A stretch of 64,000 nucleotides of DNA from the NCBI GenBank assembly GCA_050185195.1, contig JBFWZQ010000005.1, forward strand, positions 124,001 to 188,000, in the 5' to 3' direction. The DNA is from CADEFQ01 sp050185195. Lineage in GTDB: Bacteria > Pseudomonadota > Gammaproteobacteria > Steroidobacterales > Steroidobacteraceae. The translations under genes and the position numbers were made by a program. A model generated the notes under the pieces. The model had not been told where the DNA came from. It searched no databases and saw only the letters and a list, made by a program, of their open reading frames with translations. Positions 1 to 7,406 of this stretch are shown one piece after another (position 1 is the first letter of the stretch; the number at the start of each line of letters is the position of its first letter).

Positions 1-304
1 GCGTGGCGCCGGGGGCGAGTGCATTGAGGCGCTCGGCGAGCGCCACGTAGCTCTCGTAGGGCGTCACCTGGAAGCAGGCGTGAGTGAAGCGCTCGAGCTG
101 CGCGCCGAGCGCCGCCTGCATCGCCGGGTGCAGGTGGCCGGTGTTCAGCACCGCGATGCCGCTCGCGAAGTCGATGTAGCGCCGGCCCTCGACGTCCCAG
201 AGTTCCGCGTTGCGCGCGCGCTCGGCGTAGATCGCGAAGTTGTTGCTGACGCCGCGGGGAATCGCGGCCTCGCGCCGCTGCTGCAGTTCGGAGTTCTTGC
301 TCAT
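1..304 (-). CDS. gabT: 4-aminobutyrate aminotransferase, N-terminal part (cut by window edge)
   Basis: The first 101 residues are visible. They match the N-terminus of GabT, the PLP-dependent class III aminotransferase that turns GABA into succinic semialdehyde: QRREAAIPRGV, WDVEGRRYIDFASGIAVLNT and GHLHP near residues 9-59, then FTHACFQVTPYE. The catalytic lysine lies beyond the edge. The ATG at 304-302 overlaps the TGA of the preceding molybdopterin-subunit gene by four bases (ATGA), so translational coupling is likely and gabT is the third gene of that operon. Related class III transaminases (ornithine, putrescine) are possible, but the N-terminal signature fits GabT best. Confidence 0.85.
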   Translation of the reverse strand, partial: MSKNSELQQRREAAIPRGVSNNFAIYAERARNAELWDVEGRRYIDFASGIAVLNTGHLHPAMQAALGAQLERFTHACFQVTPYESYVALAERLNALAPGAT

Positions 305-2448
305 GCCAGTTTGTGTCTCGCGATGGGTAGGGAGCGCAGGCGCCGTTTGGTCGCCGCATGGATGGCGTTGCAGACGGCGGGTGCGACGAGCGCGGTTGCC
401 GGTTCCCCGATGCCGCCCGGGGGGTTGTCACTTTCGACGTGCAAGGTCTCGATGATCGGCGTCTCGGGCAGGCGCACGACCCGATAGTCGTGGAAGTTGG
501 TCTGCTGGACGCGCCCGCCCTGCACGTTGATCTCGCCCCAGAGCGCCGCGGACAGGCCGAAGATGATCGAGCTTTCCACCTGCGCGGTGACGATGCCCGG
601 GTTGACGGCCTGGCCGCAGTCGACCGCGCACACGATTTTTTCGACCTTGACCTTGCCGTCGGGGAGCGAAATTTCCGCGACCTGCGCCATGTAGGTGCCG
701 TAGCCTTCCATCACGGCGACACCGCGGAAGCGGCCTTCTGCCGGCGTGTCGTAGCCCGCGCGCCGCAAGGCGACCTCGAGTACCTCGAGGTAACGCGGCT
801 GTTTGGCGAGCAGCGTGCGGCGATACGCCGCCGGGTCCTGGCCCGCGGCGATCGCCAGTTCGTCCATGAAGCTCTCGACCACGAAGCAGTTGAGCGCATG
901 GCTCACCGAGCGCCAGTAGCCGACATTCAGCCCGACTTCGTGCGGCACCCAGTCGACCAGCACGTTGGGTACGTCATAGGGGTAGTTGGAAGCGGCCTCG
1001 ACGCTGAACGGGTCGACGCTGCCCGCCGGCACGGCACCGGGGAACACCCGCGCCGTGATCGATGGCCCCGTCAGATGCAGTTTCCAGGCAACGAGCTTGC
1101 CGTCGCGGTCGAATCCGGCAGCGACCGTGTCGAAGGCCGGTGGCCGGTACGCGTCGTGGGTGGTGTCATCCTCGCGCGTCCAGAGCAGTTTCACCGGCTT
1201 GCCGGCGGCCTTCGAGGCTTCGACCGCCGCGGCGATGACATCGACCTCGAGCCGGCGCCCGAAGCCGCCCCCGAGGAAGGTCGTGTGCACGTTGACCTCG
1301 CTTGCCGCGAGGCCCGCCGCCGCGGCCGCTGCGGCCTGCGCGGCGGCCTGCGATTGCGTCGGGATGTAGAGGTCGCAGGCGCCGCCGCGCACGTCGGCCG
1401 TGCACACCTGCGGCTCGAGCGTGGCATGCGCGAGCAGCGGCAACTCGTACTCGGCGCGCACGACGCGTGCGGCTGAACCGAGCGCAGCTTCGGCGTCCCC
1501 GTCCTTGCGGGCGACGAGGCCGGCCTGCCGGGACGCCTGCTTCAGGCCGCGCAGGATGGCGCCGTCGTTGAGCGCCGCCATGCCATTGGCGTCCCATTCG
1601 ATCCTGAGCGCATCGCGCGCCTGGCGCGCCTGCCACCAGCTGTCGGCGACCACGGCGACGCCCGAACTCGTGTTGACGACATGCCGCACGCCCGGCATGA
1701 CTTTCGCGGCGGCGTCATCGAAAGCCTTGACCTTGCCGCCGAGCATCGGCGGCTGCGCGAGCGCGGCGTACAACATGCCCGGCAGCTTCACGTCGATGCC
1801 GAAGATGGCCGAGCCGTCGACCTTGGCGGGCGTGTCGAAGCGATTGAGCGCCTTGCCGATCCACTGGAAGTCCTTCGCATCCTTGAGCGCGACCTCCTTC
1901 GGCACGGGCAACGCCGCGGCGGCCTCGGCCACTGCGCCGAACGGGAGGCGCTTGCCGTAGGGCGAGACGATCTCGCCGTTTTCGACCCGGCACGCGCCCG
2001 CGGTCGTGTCCCATTCCTTCGCGGCCGCGGCCAGCAGCATCTCGCGCGCCTGCGCGCCCGCCGTGCGCAACTTCGTCCAGGCATCGCGCACGCTCGTGCT
2101 GCCACCGGTGACCTGGGCGCCGAGCGCGCCGTTTTTGTAGGCGTCAGCCACGGGCGCGAACTCGATCGCGATGCGCCGCGGATCGACGCCGAGTTCTTCG
2201 GCGAGCAGGGTCGGCAGCGCCGTGTACACGCCCTGGCCCATTTCCGAGCGATCGCACAGGAAGGTGATCGAATCGTCGGTGCCGATGCGCAACCAGGCGT
2301 TTGCCGTGATGAGCTTGCGCTCGCCGCGCGCCCGGCCCGGCTTCTGGCAACCGGCAAGGCCGATCGTGAGTACGAGGCCCGCACCGGCGGCGCCCGCTTT
2401 CAGGACGTCGCGTCGCGAAACGGCGCCCGTTGCAACCACGACGCTCAT
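301..2448 (-). CDS. iorB: Molybdopterin-binding subunit of isoquinoline 1-oxidoreductase-type dehydrogenase
   Basis: A 715-residue xanthine-oxidase-family large subunit of the short IorB type. These enzymes hydroxylate N-heterocycles or oxidise aldehydes in the periplasm using a molybdopterin dinucleotide cofactor. The N-terminus has a twin-arginine signal (SRRDVLKAG, residues 11-19) with a hydrophobic stretch ending LAGC, so it is probably Tat-exported and possibly lipidated. Family motifs include ITANAWLRIGTDDSITF, SEMGQGVYTALPTLLAEELG, GGGFGRRLEVD and the C-terminal GEPATALVAPAVCNAI. The start at 2448 overlaps the 2Fe-2S subunit stop (ATGA). A longer frame reaches 2844 but reads through the small subunit in another frame. 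Aldehyde dehydrogenase versus isoquinoline oxidoreductase cannot be decided from sequence. Confidence 0.85.
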   Translation of the reverse strand: MSVVVATGAVSRRDVLKAGAAGAGLVLTIGLAGCQKPGRARGERKLITANAWLRIGTDDSITFLCDRSEMGQGVYTALPTLLAEELGVDPRRIAIEFAPVADAYKNGALGAQVTGGSTSVRDAWTKLRTAGAQAREMLLAAAAKEWDTTAGACRVENGEIVSPYGKRLPFGAVAEAAAALPVPKEVALKDAKDFQWIGKALNRFDTPAKVDGSAIFGIDVKLPGMLYAALAQPPMLGGKVKAFDDAAAKVMPGVRHVVNTSSGVAVVADSWWQARQARDALRIEWDANGMAALNDGAILRGLKQASRQAGLVARKDGDAEAALGSAARVVRAEYELPLLAHATLEPQVCTADVRGGACDLYIPTQSQAAAQAAAAAAAGLAASEVNVHTTFLGGGFGRRLEVDVIAAAVEASKAAGKPVKLLWTREDDTTHDAYRPPAFDTVAAGFDRDGKLVAWKLHLTGPSITARVFPGAVPAGSVDPFSVEAASNYPYDVPNVLVDWVPHEVGLNVGYWRSVSHALNCFVVESFMDELAIAAGQDPAAYRRTLLAKQPRYLEVLEVALRRAGYDTPAEGRFRGVAVMEGYGTYMAQVAEISLPDGKVKVEKIVCAVDCGQAVNPGIVTAQVESSIIFGLSAALWGEINVQGGRVQQTNFHDYRVVRLPETPIIETLHVESDNPPGGIGEPATALVAPAVCNAIHAATKRRLRSLPIARHKLA

Positions 2449-2909
2449 GACTTGTCTCCGGCGATTTCCGCGGCGCGGTGGATCGCCGCGCGAATGCGCT
2501 GGTAGGTGCCGCAGCGGCAGATGTTGCCCGCCATGGCGGCATCGATCTGCGCATCCGTCGGCTTCGGCGTGTCCGCGAGGAGCGCCGTGGCCGACATGAT
2601 CTGGCCCGACTGGCAGTAGCCGCATTGCGGGACGTCGAGCTCGATCCACGCCTTCTGCACGGGATGGCTGCGGTCGGGCGAGAGGCCTTCGATGGTCGTG
2701 ATCCGGGCGGTCCCGACGGAGCCGACGGGCGTCACGCAGGAGCGGATCGGCTGGCCGTCCTGGTGGACGGTGCAGGCGCCGCACAGCGCCATGCCGCACC
2801 CGTATTTCGTGCCCGTGAGCCCGACCGCATCGCGCAGCACCCACAACAGGGGTGTCTCGGGGTCGACGTCCACAGAGCGATCAGTGCCGTTGACGTTGAT
2901 CGTGAGCAT
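2445..2909 (-). CDS. iorA: 2Fe-2S subunit of isoquinoline 1-oxidoreductase-type dehydrogenase
   Basis: A 154-residue electron-transfer subunit with two [2Fe-2S] domains. The N-terminal ferredoxin-type cluster is held by Cys38, 43, 46 and 58 (YGCGMALCGACTVH). The C-terminal four-helix domain has CGYCQSGQ (96, 99) and CRCGTYQR (131, 133). It passes electrons from the Mo centre of the next gene product. The ATG at 2909 follows GGGGAG at a spacing of about six. It is the first gene of the operon iorA-iorB-gabT. No cytochrome c or FAD subunit gene accompanies it here, as is common for IorAB. Confidence 0.88.
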   Translation of the reverse strand: MLTINVNGTDRSVDVDPETPLLWVLRDAVGLTGTKYGCGMALCGACTVHQDGQPIRSCVTPVGSVGTARITTIEGLSPDRSHPVQKAWIELDVPQCGYCQSGQIMSATALLADTPKPTDAQIDAAMAGNICRCGTYQRIRAAIHRAAEIAGDKS

Positions 2910-2983
2910 GAGAACTCCCCGGGGGCCACCGTTCGACTGCGCCTAATATAGTCCGTCCGGATGGCCCGCGGCCAACGGGCTGC

Positions 2984-2989
2984 TAGAAT
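2984..2989 (+). promoter_or_regulatory. Putative -10 element before the ferredoxin-NADP reductase gene
   Basis: TAGAAT lies 26 bases upstream of the TTG start, with a Shine-Dalgarno AGGGAG at 3004-3009 between them. No convincing -35 is visible. The same hexamer recurs before several genes of this window. The rest of the 106-bp gap from iorA holds only an AT-rich patch TAATATA at 2944-2950. Confidence 0.35.
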
Positions 2990-3015
2990 TTCCTCTTGCC
3001 TACAGGGAGCCTCGT

Positions 3016-4059
3016 TTGAACCCGATCAGTGCGGAAGTCGTCATCATCGGCGCCGGTCCATGCGGCCTTTTCCAGGTATTCGAACTCGGCCTGCTCGGCA
3101 TCACCGCCCATGTGCTCGATTCCCTGAAGGCGCCGGGCGGGCAGTGCACCGAGCTGTACCCCGACAAGCCGATCTATGACATCCCCGCGCTGCCCGTCTG
3201 CGGCGCGCAGGAACTGGTCGATCGGCTGATGCAGCAGGCCCACCCCTTCAATCCGCAGTTCCATCTCGGCGCCGAGGTTTCCGAACTGCAGCGGCTCGAG
3301 TCGGGGCGGTTCCACGTCAAGACCAACTCCGGCACCGTCTTCGACGCGGGCGCCATCGTGATTGCCGCGGGCGTCGGCTCGTTCCAGCCGCGGCGCCTCG
3401 GTGTCGAAGGCGCCGAGGCCTTCGAGGGCCGGCAGGTCCACTACCGGGTGCGCGGCGCCGCGGATTACCTCGGCAAGCGACTCGTGATTTTCGGCGGCGG
3501 CGATTCCGCGCTCGACTGGGCGATCGACTTCGCGGCCAAGGGCACCCCGGTGACGCTCGTGCACCGGCGCGCCGAGTTTCGCGCGGCGCCCGCGTCCGTC
3601 GCGCGCATGCGCGAACTCGAGGCGGCGGGCAAGCTGCGTTACGTCGAGGGCCTCGCGCAATCGCTGGCGGTGGAAGGCACGGGCGAAACGGCCGTGTTGC
3701 GCGCCATCCAGGTCAAGGGCGCCGACGGCACGCTGCACGCCCTCGAGGCGGACCACGTGTTCGCCTTCTTCGGCCTGCATCCGAAGCTCGGGCCGATCGC
3801 GGAGTGGGGCCTCGAGCTCGAGAAGAAGGCGCTCAAGGTCGATACGGAGAAATTCCAGACTTCGGTGCCGGGCATCTTCGCCGTGGGCGACATCAACACC
3901 TATCCCGGCAAGAAGAAGCTGATCCTCTCGGGTTTCCACGAGGCCGCGCTCGCGGCGTTCGCGATCCAGCACCACCTGTACCCGCAGAAAAAGCAGTTCC
4001 TGCAGTACACGACCACGAGTCCCGTCATGCACAAGCGGCTCGGCGTCACCGGCACCTGA
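3016..4059 (+). CDS. Ferredoxin/flavodoxin-NADP reductase, thioredoxin-reductase-like type
   Basis: A 347-residue FAD- and NADPH-binding flavoenzyme that moves electrons between NADPH and ferredoxin. It has the FAD dinucleotide fold IIGAGPCGLFQ (10-20), PGGQC (about 41-45), YDIPALPVC, the NADPH fold VIFGGGDSALDW and the C-terminal FAVGDINTYPGKKKLILSG. It lacks the redox CxxC of true thioredoxin reductases, which places it with the type 2 FNR (YumC/CT1512) family. The start is TTG at 3016 with AGGGAG seven bases upstream; no ATG is well placed. tesB starts three bases after the stop, so they form an operon. A cognate ferredoxin could be the one at 56905, but that link is only inference. Confidence 0.85.
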   Translation: MNPISAEVVIIGAGPCGLFQVFELGLLGITAHVLDSLKAPGGQCTELYPDKPIYDIPALPVCGAQELVDRLMQQAHPFNPQFHLGAEVSELQRLESGRFHVKTNSGTVFDAGAIVIAAGVGSFQPRRLGVEGAEAFEGRQVHYRVRGAADYLGKRLVIFGGGDSALDWAIDFAAKGTPVTLVHRRAEFRAAPASVARMRELEAAGKLRYVEGLAQSLAVEGTGETAVLRAIQVKGADGTLHALEADHVFAFFGLHPKLGPIAEWGLELEKKALKVDTEKFQTSVPGIFAVGDINTYPGKKKLILSGFHEAALAAFAIQHHLYPQKKQFLQYTTTSPVMHKRLGVTGT

Positions 4060-4062
4060 CCG

Positions 4063-4932
4063 ATGGACCCGCGCCTCGCCGACCTGCTGCGCCAGTTCGA
4101 GCTCGAACGCCTCGAGGTGAACCTCTTTCGCGGCGTGAGCCGCGATATCGGCGCGCCGCAGGTATTCGGCGGCCAGGTACTCGGCCAGGCGCTGATGGCC
4201 GCCTACGCCACGGTGGAGTCGCACGACGTGCACTCGCTGCACGCCTATTTCCTGCGCCGTGGCGACTTCAATGCGCCGATCGTCTATCACGTCGATCGTG
4301 CGCGCGACGGCCACAGTTTCGATGCGCGGCGCGTGGTGGCGATCCAGCACGGCGAGCAGATCTTCAACATGTCGGCGTCCTTCCAGGTGCGCGAACAGGG
4401 GCTCGACCACCAGTTGCCGATGCCGGACGTGCCGCCGCCGGAGTCGCTGCCCGACAGCGGCACGCCGCCGCTCGAGGTGCTGGAGCAACTGCCGGAGAAA
4501 GTGCGGCGCATGTACGAGCAGCAGCGCCCGTTCGAGTTCCGCGCCGTCGAGCCCACGGACGACTACCTGCATCCGCGCAAGCTGCCGCCGCTGCAGCACG
4601 TCTGGCTGCGCGCGGTCGGGCCGCTGCCCGACAACGACCGCCTGCATCGCTGCCTGCTCGCCTATGTGTCGGACTACAACCTGCTGAACACGGCAGTGCG
4701 GCCGCACGGCACGTCCTACCACGCGGGCGACCTGATCATGGCGAGCATCGACCACGCCATGTGGTTCCATCGCCCGCCACGCCTCGATGACTGGCTGCTC
4801 TACACGATGGACAGCCCGAGTGCCTCGGGTGCGCGCGGTTTCACGCGCGGCACGCTGCACGCGCGCGACGGCAAGCTGATCGCGAGTACCGCCCAGGAGG
4901 GGCTGATCCGGGTCGCAAAGCCGCCGGGATGA
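4063..4932 (+). CDS. tesB: Acyl-CoA thioesterase II
   Basis: A 289-residue double hot-dog thioesterase that hydrolyses medium and long acyl-CoA in the cytoplasm. Recognised segments are FRGVSRDIGAPQVFGGQVLG and HAYFLRRGDFNAPIVYHVDR in the first domain, and SDYNLLNTAVRPHG, HAMWFHRP and STAQEGLIR in the second. The Asp of SDYNLL and the Gln of AQEGLIR fit the TesB Asp/Thr/Gln catalytic set. Length is normal for TesB (about 286). It sits three bases behind the ferredoxin-NADP reductase and overlaps the next gene by ATGA. Confidence 0.9.
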   Translation: MDPRLADLLRQFELERLEVNLFRGVSRDIGAPQVFGGQVLGQALMAAYATVESHDVHSLHAYFLRRGDFNAPIVYHVDRARDGHSFDARRVVAIQHGEQIFNMSASFQVREQGLDHQLPMPDVPPPESLPDSGTPPLEVLEQLPEKVRRMYEQQRPFEFRAVEPTDDYLHPRKLPPLQHVWLRAVGPLPDNDRLHRCLLAYVSDYNLLNTAVRPHGTSYHAGDLIMASIDHAMWFHRPPRLDDWLLYTMDSPSASGARGFTRGTLHARDGKLIASTAQEGLIRVAKPPG

Positions 4933-5909
4933 ACGCCTGGCGACCCCTCGCTCTCGCGGCGATTGCGGTCGGCACATTCGGGATCGCCCGCGCAGGCGCG
5001 GCCGACGACGTGGTTACGCTCGCCGCGTGGTGGCCCGGCATCTACGACACCTCGGAACAACTCGTCCTCGCGGGCCGCGATGAAGCAGGGCGCGCCGAGG
5101 GTTCCGAAATGCGGGTGCGCACCCTCGTCTCGCGCATCGCGCTGCCCTGGCTCGGCGATGATGTGCTGTACGCCGAAGAATTCCTGCACGACGACCCGGA
5201 GAACCTGCGCCGCCAGGTGTTGCTGCGACTCGAACCACGGGCCGGCGGGGGCGTGCGCGTGCGCCAGTACACGTTCCGCAACCCCGCGCGCTTTCGCCAC
5301 CTGCATCGCTCGCCACGCCTCATCGCGAGCCTCAAGGTCGACGACCTCGAGACGAACGCGGGCTGCGATCTCGTCCTGCGTCGCGAAGTCACGCAGTTCG
5401 TCGGCGGCACGGAAGGCAACGGCTGCCGCGACGATGCGCCGCACGAAGCGCGCTACATCGACTACCGCCTGCTCGTGGGCCAGGACCTCTACTGGTACCG
5501 CAAGCGCCACGTGCGCGTCGCCGACAACACCGTCGAGGATGAAATCGCGGGGTACACCTGGTTCCAGCTCTATGAGGCGCGCCTCTTCGCCTGCCGGGTG
5601 CGCTGGTCGGACAGCGTGCGCCACCGCGAACTGCGCGATGTCTACGCCGGCGACCTGCACGACCAAGGGGGGCGCGCGCGCTTCAGGGTGCCGGACGGGC
5701 GCGAACTCGAGATCGAGCTGCACGCGAACGACTGGCCGTTCGCGGGCGGGCGGGACGCACTGATCCTGATCCTCGATGAAATCGGCCGCAATGAGCCGCT
5801 GGCGACATCGTGGGCGCCCGCCGATGCCGACGAGATCGCGCTCGACGCGGGGCACCTCGCCGTGCGCTGCGCGGCGGTGGTGCCGCGGCAGCGGGCGGTG
5901 GAGGGCTGA
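4929..5909 (+). CDS. Exported CpcT/CpeT-fold protein of unknown ligand
   Basis: 326 residues with a signal peptide (about 1-24, cleaved near AGAADDV). The body resembles the CpcT/CpeT (DUF1001) beta-barrel family, originally phycobiliprotein chromophore lyases: MRVRTLVSRI, LYAEEFLHDD, RRQVLLRLEP and especially the pair GCDLVLRREVTQF and VGGTEGNGC, followed by Y-rich strands (RYIDYRLLVGQDLYWY). Known of the family: proteobacterial members lack phycobilisomes and their function is unclear. The ATG overlaps the tesB stop by four bases, so all three genes are co-translated. A lipid- or tetrapyrrole-binding role is conceivable but not shown. Confidence 0.6.
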   Translation: MNAWRPLALAAIAVGTFGIARAGAADDVVTLAAWWPGIYDTSEQLVLAGRDEAGRAEGSEMRVRTLVSRIALPWLGDDVLYAEEFLHDDPENLRRQVLLRLEPRAGGGVRVRQYTFRNPARFRHLHRSPRLIASLKVDDLETNAGCDLVLRREVTQFVGGTEGNGCRDDAPHEARYIDYRLLVGQDLYWYRKRHVRVADNTVEDEIAGYTWFQLYEARLFACRVRWSDSVRHRELRDVYAGDLHDQGGRARFRVPDGRELEIELHANDWPFAGGRDALILILDEIGRNEPLATSWAPADADEIALDAGHLAVRCAAVVPRQRAVEG

Positions 5910-5974
5910 CCGTTCAGCGGGCGCCGCAGGGCGGCGTGGTAGTTCCCCTTAAGGTGGGGTTCAGGCGCGCCCGC

Positions 5975-5980
5975 TAGAAT
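5975..5980 (+). promoter_or_regulatory. Putative -10 element of the cytochrome c gene
   Basis: TAGAAT at 5975-5980 gives a predicted start of transcription near 5987, about 27 bases before the chosen ATG. No clear -35. The preceding 60 bases hold a GC-rich hairpin (CGCCGC and GCGGCG arms) that may end the upstream operon, without a T-run. Confidence 0.35.
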
Positions 5981-6013
5981 GGCGCCAGGCTGTCATCCCG
6001 AGGAATGTCATCG

Positions 6014-6436
6014 ATGCTGCGCGAGCTGCTGTCCGCCACGACCCTGTCGATCCTCCTTGCATCCCAGGCGCTCGCGTCGGGTCCCGCCGCCTCCGAGGCC
6101 CAGCTGAAGCGGGGCAAGCTCCTCTTCACTCAGTGCCAGGCCTGCCACCAGGTGAAGGCCGGCGCGCCCTCGATGATGGGTCCGAACCTCGCCGGCCTGA
6201 TGGGCCGCAAGGCGGCCGCGGAGCCGGGCTTCCGTTATTCGCCCGCACTCAAGAAGTCGAACCTCACGTGGGATGCCGCGACGCTCGACAAGTGGTTGCA
6301 CCGCCCCGCGGCGCTCGTGCCGGGCAATACCATGGCATTCGCCGGCATGGCGAAGCCGGAAGATCGCGCGGCAGTCATCGCCTGGCTCGCGGCCGAGACC
6401 GGCGCACCGAAGAAAGCGGCAGCCGCGAAGAAGTAG
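6014..6436 (+). CDS. Periplasmic class I cytochrome c
   Basis: 140 residues: signal peptide (about 1-22, ALASG), then one c-type haem site CQACH (41-45) and a probable distal Met in PGNTMAFAGM (Met107). This is a short soluble cytochrome c550/c552-like electron carrier with a Lys/Ala-rich tail. An in-frame ATG at 6005 lies directly against GAGGA (6000-6004) and is too close. The ATG at 6014 has spacing nine and is preferred. The gene stands alone between two converging or unrelated units, so its partner is not indicated. Confidence 0.85.
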   Translation: MLRELLSATTLSILLASQALASGPAASEAQLKRGKLLFTQCQACHQVKAGAPSMMGPNLAGLMGRKAAAEPGFRYSPALKKSNLTWDAATLDKWLHRPAALVPGNTMAFAGMAKPEDRAAVIAWLAAETGAPKKAAAAKK

Positions 6437-6440
6437 CGCG

Positions 6441-6457
6441 CGGCCGCCGGGCGGCCG
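6441..6457. terminator. Possible bidirectional hairpin terminator
   Basis: A perfect CGGCCG/CGGCCG inverted repeat with a five-base loop sits in the 28-bp gap between two converging genes (cytochrome c and the lipoprotein hydrolase). There is no T-run, so intrinsic termination is uncertain. Confidence 0.3.
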
Positions 6458-6464
6458 GCGCCCG

Positions 6465-7406
6465 CTACGGCCGGTCCCGCGGAAATCCGTCGATGGCCTC
6501 GCGCAGGCGGGTGTTGAAGCCCGTCGGGTCCTCCATCATCAGGAAGTGTCCGCGCCCCGGCATGACGACCGCCCGGAACGTCGGCGCGAACCGGCGGATC
6601 CGCTCGAGGTCGACGGGCCCGTAGAGGTCGGTTTCGATGTCGACGATCGGCACGTGCAGCGCCGCGAGCGTCGGGCCGTAATCGTAGTCGAACAGCGCCC
6701 GCAGCGACGGTATGGCGACTTCGGGCGGCGCCAGGGCCATGTCGTCCGCGACCCGGCGCGCGAGCGCGGGGTCGGCATCCTTCGCGAAGAGCTGCTTCGT
6801 GACGAACTCGCGCGTCGCGCCGATGTAGTCCGCGCGCAGGCGCGCGATCAACGAGTCCGCGAAATCGCGATAGGCCTTGCTGCCCGTATCGCCGATGTCG
6901 TGGAAGGCATCGACGCCGACGACGCCGATCACCCGGTCCGGCATGAGGCGTGCCGCCTCGAGCGCCACCGGGCCGCCCATCGAGTGGCCGACCAGCACGA
7001 CCTTGCCCTCCGGCAAGGCCGCGAGCACGGTGGCGACATCGGCGCCAAAGGCTTCGATCGTCCAGCGGTCGCGATTGCGGCTGGAGGCGCCGTGGCCCGC
7101 CAGGTTCACCGCAACGACCGTGTAGGTCGACTTGAGGTCGTCGATCTGCGCGCGCCAGTAGTTGGCGTCGCAGGACCAGCCATGGACCAGCACGATGAGG
7201 GGCTTGCCACGGCCGAAGACGCGGTAGTCGATGTGCACGCCGTCCGGCGCGAGGGCGATGCGCGGCGCGCCTTCCGCTGTGTGCGCCGCAGCCGCAGCCG
7301 GAGCCGGCGACGGTGTCGGCGCTTCGGCGTGCCGGCTGCAGGCGCCGATCACGAGCAATGCCGCGACGACGGGAAGGCAGGGCAAGGCACTTCGATTGCA
7401 CGTCAT
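6465..7406 (-). CDS. Alpha/beta-hydrolase lipoprotein
   Basis: 313 residues. The signal sequence ends in a lipobox (VIGAC, Cys23), so it is a probable lipoprotein; an Ala/Pro-rich spacer follows. The hydrolase core shows the oxyanion region VLVHGWSCDANYW, nucleophile elbow GHSMGG, and the histidine region PGRGHFLMMEDP near the C-terminus; an acid such as the Asp of DIETD is likely. Substrate is unknown (esterase, lipase or haloalkane dehalogenase-like). The ATG at 7406 overlaps the stop of the upstream flavoenzyme (ATGA), so the two are co-translated. Confidence 0.75.
   Translation of the reverse strand: MTCNRSALPCLPVVAALLVIGACSRHAEAPTPSPAPAAAAAHTAEGAPRIALAPDGVHIDYRVFGRGKPLIVLVHGWSCDANYWRAQIDDLKSTYTVVAVNLAGHGASSRNRDRWTIEAFGADVATVLAALPEGKVVLVGHSMGGPVALEAARLMPDRVIGVVGVDAFHDIGDTGSKAYRDFADSLIARLRADYIGATREFVTKQLFAKDADPALARRVADDMALAPPEVAIPSLRALFDYDYGPTLAALHVPIVDIETDLYGPVDLERIRRFAPTFRAVVMPGRGHFLMMEDPTGFNTRLREAIDGFPRDRP

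Noticed and set aside
2983..4977. 664-codon open frame on the minus strand across the reductase and tesB genes
   Set aside because: Arg/His/Glu-rich translation without family resemblance; it mirrors two well-recognised plus-strand genes and is an expected GC-rich shadow.
6005..6013. Start of the cytochrome c at the first ATG (6005)
   Set aside because: It directly abuts the GAGGA ribosome site; the next in-frame ATG at 6014 has proper spacing.
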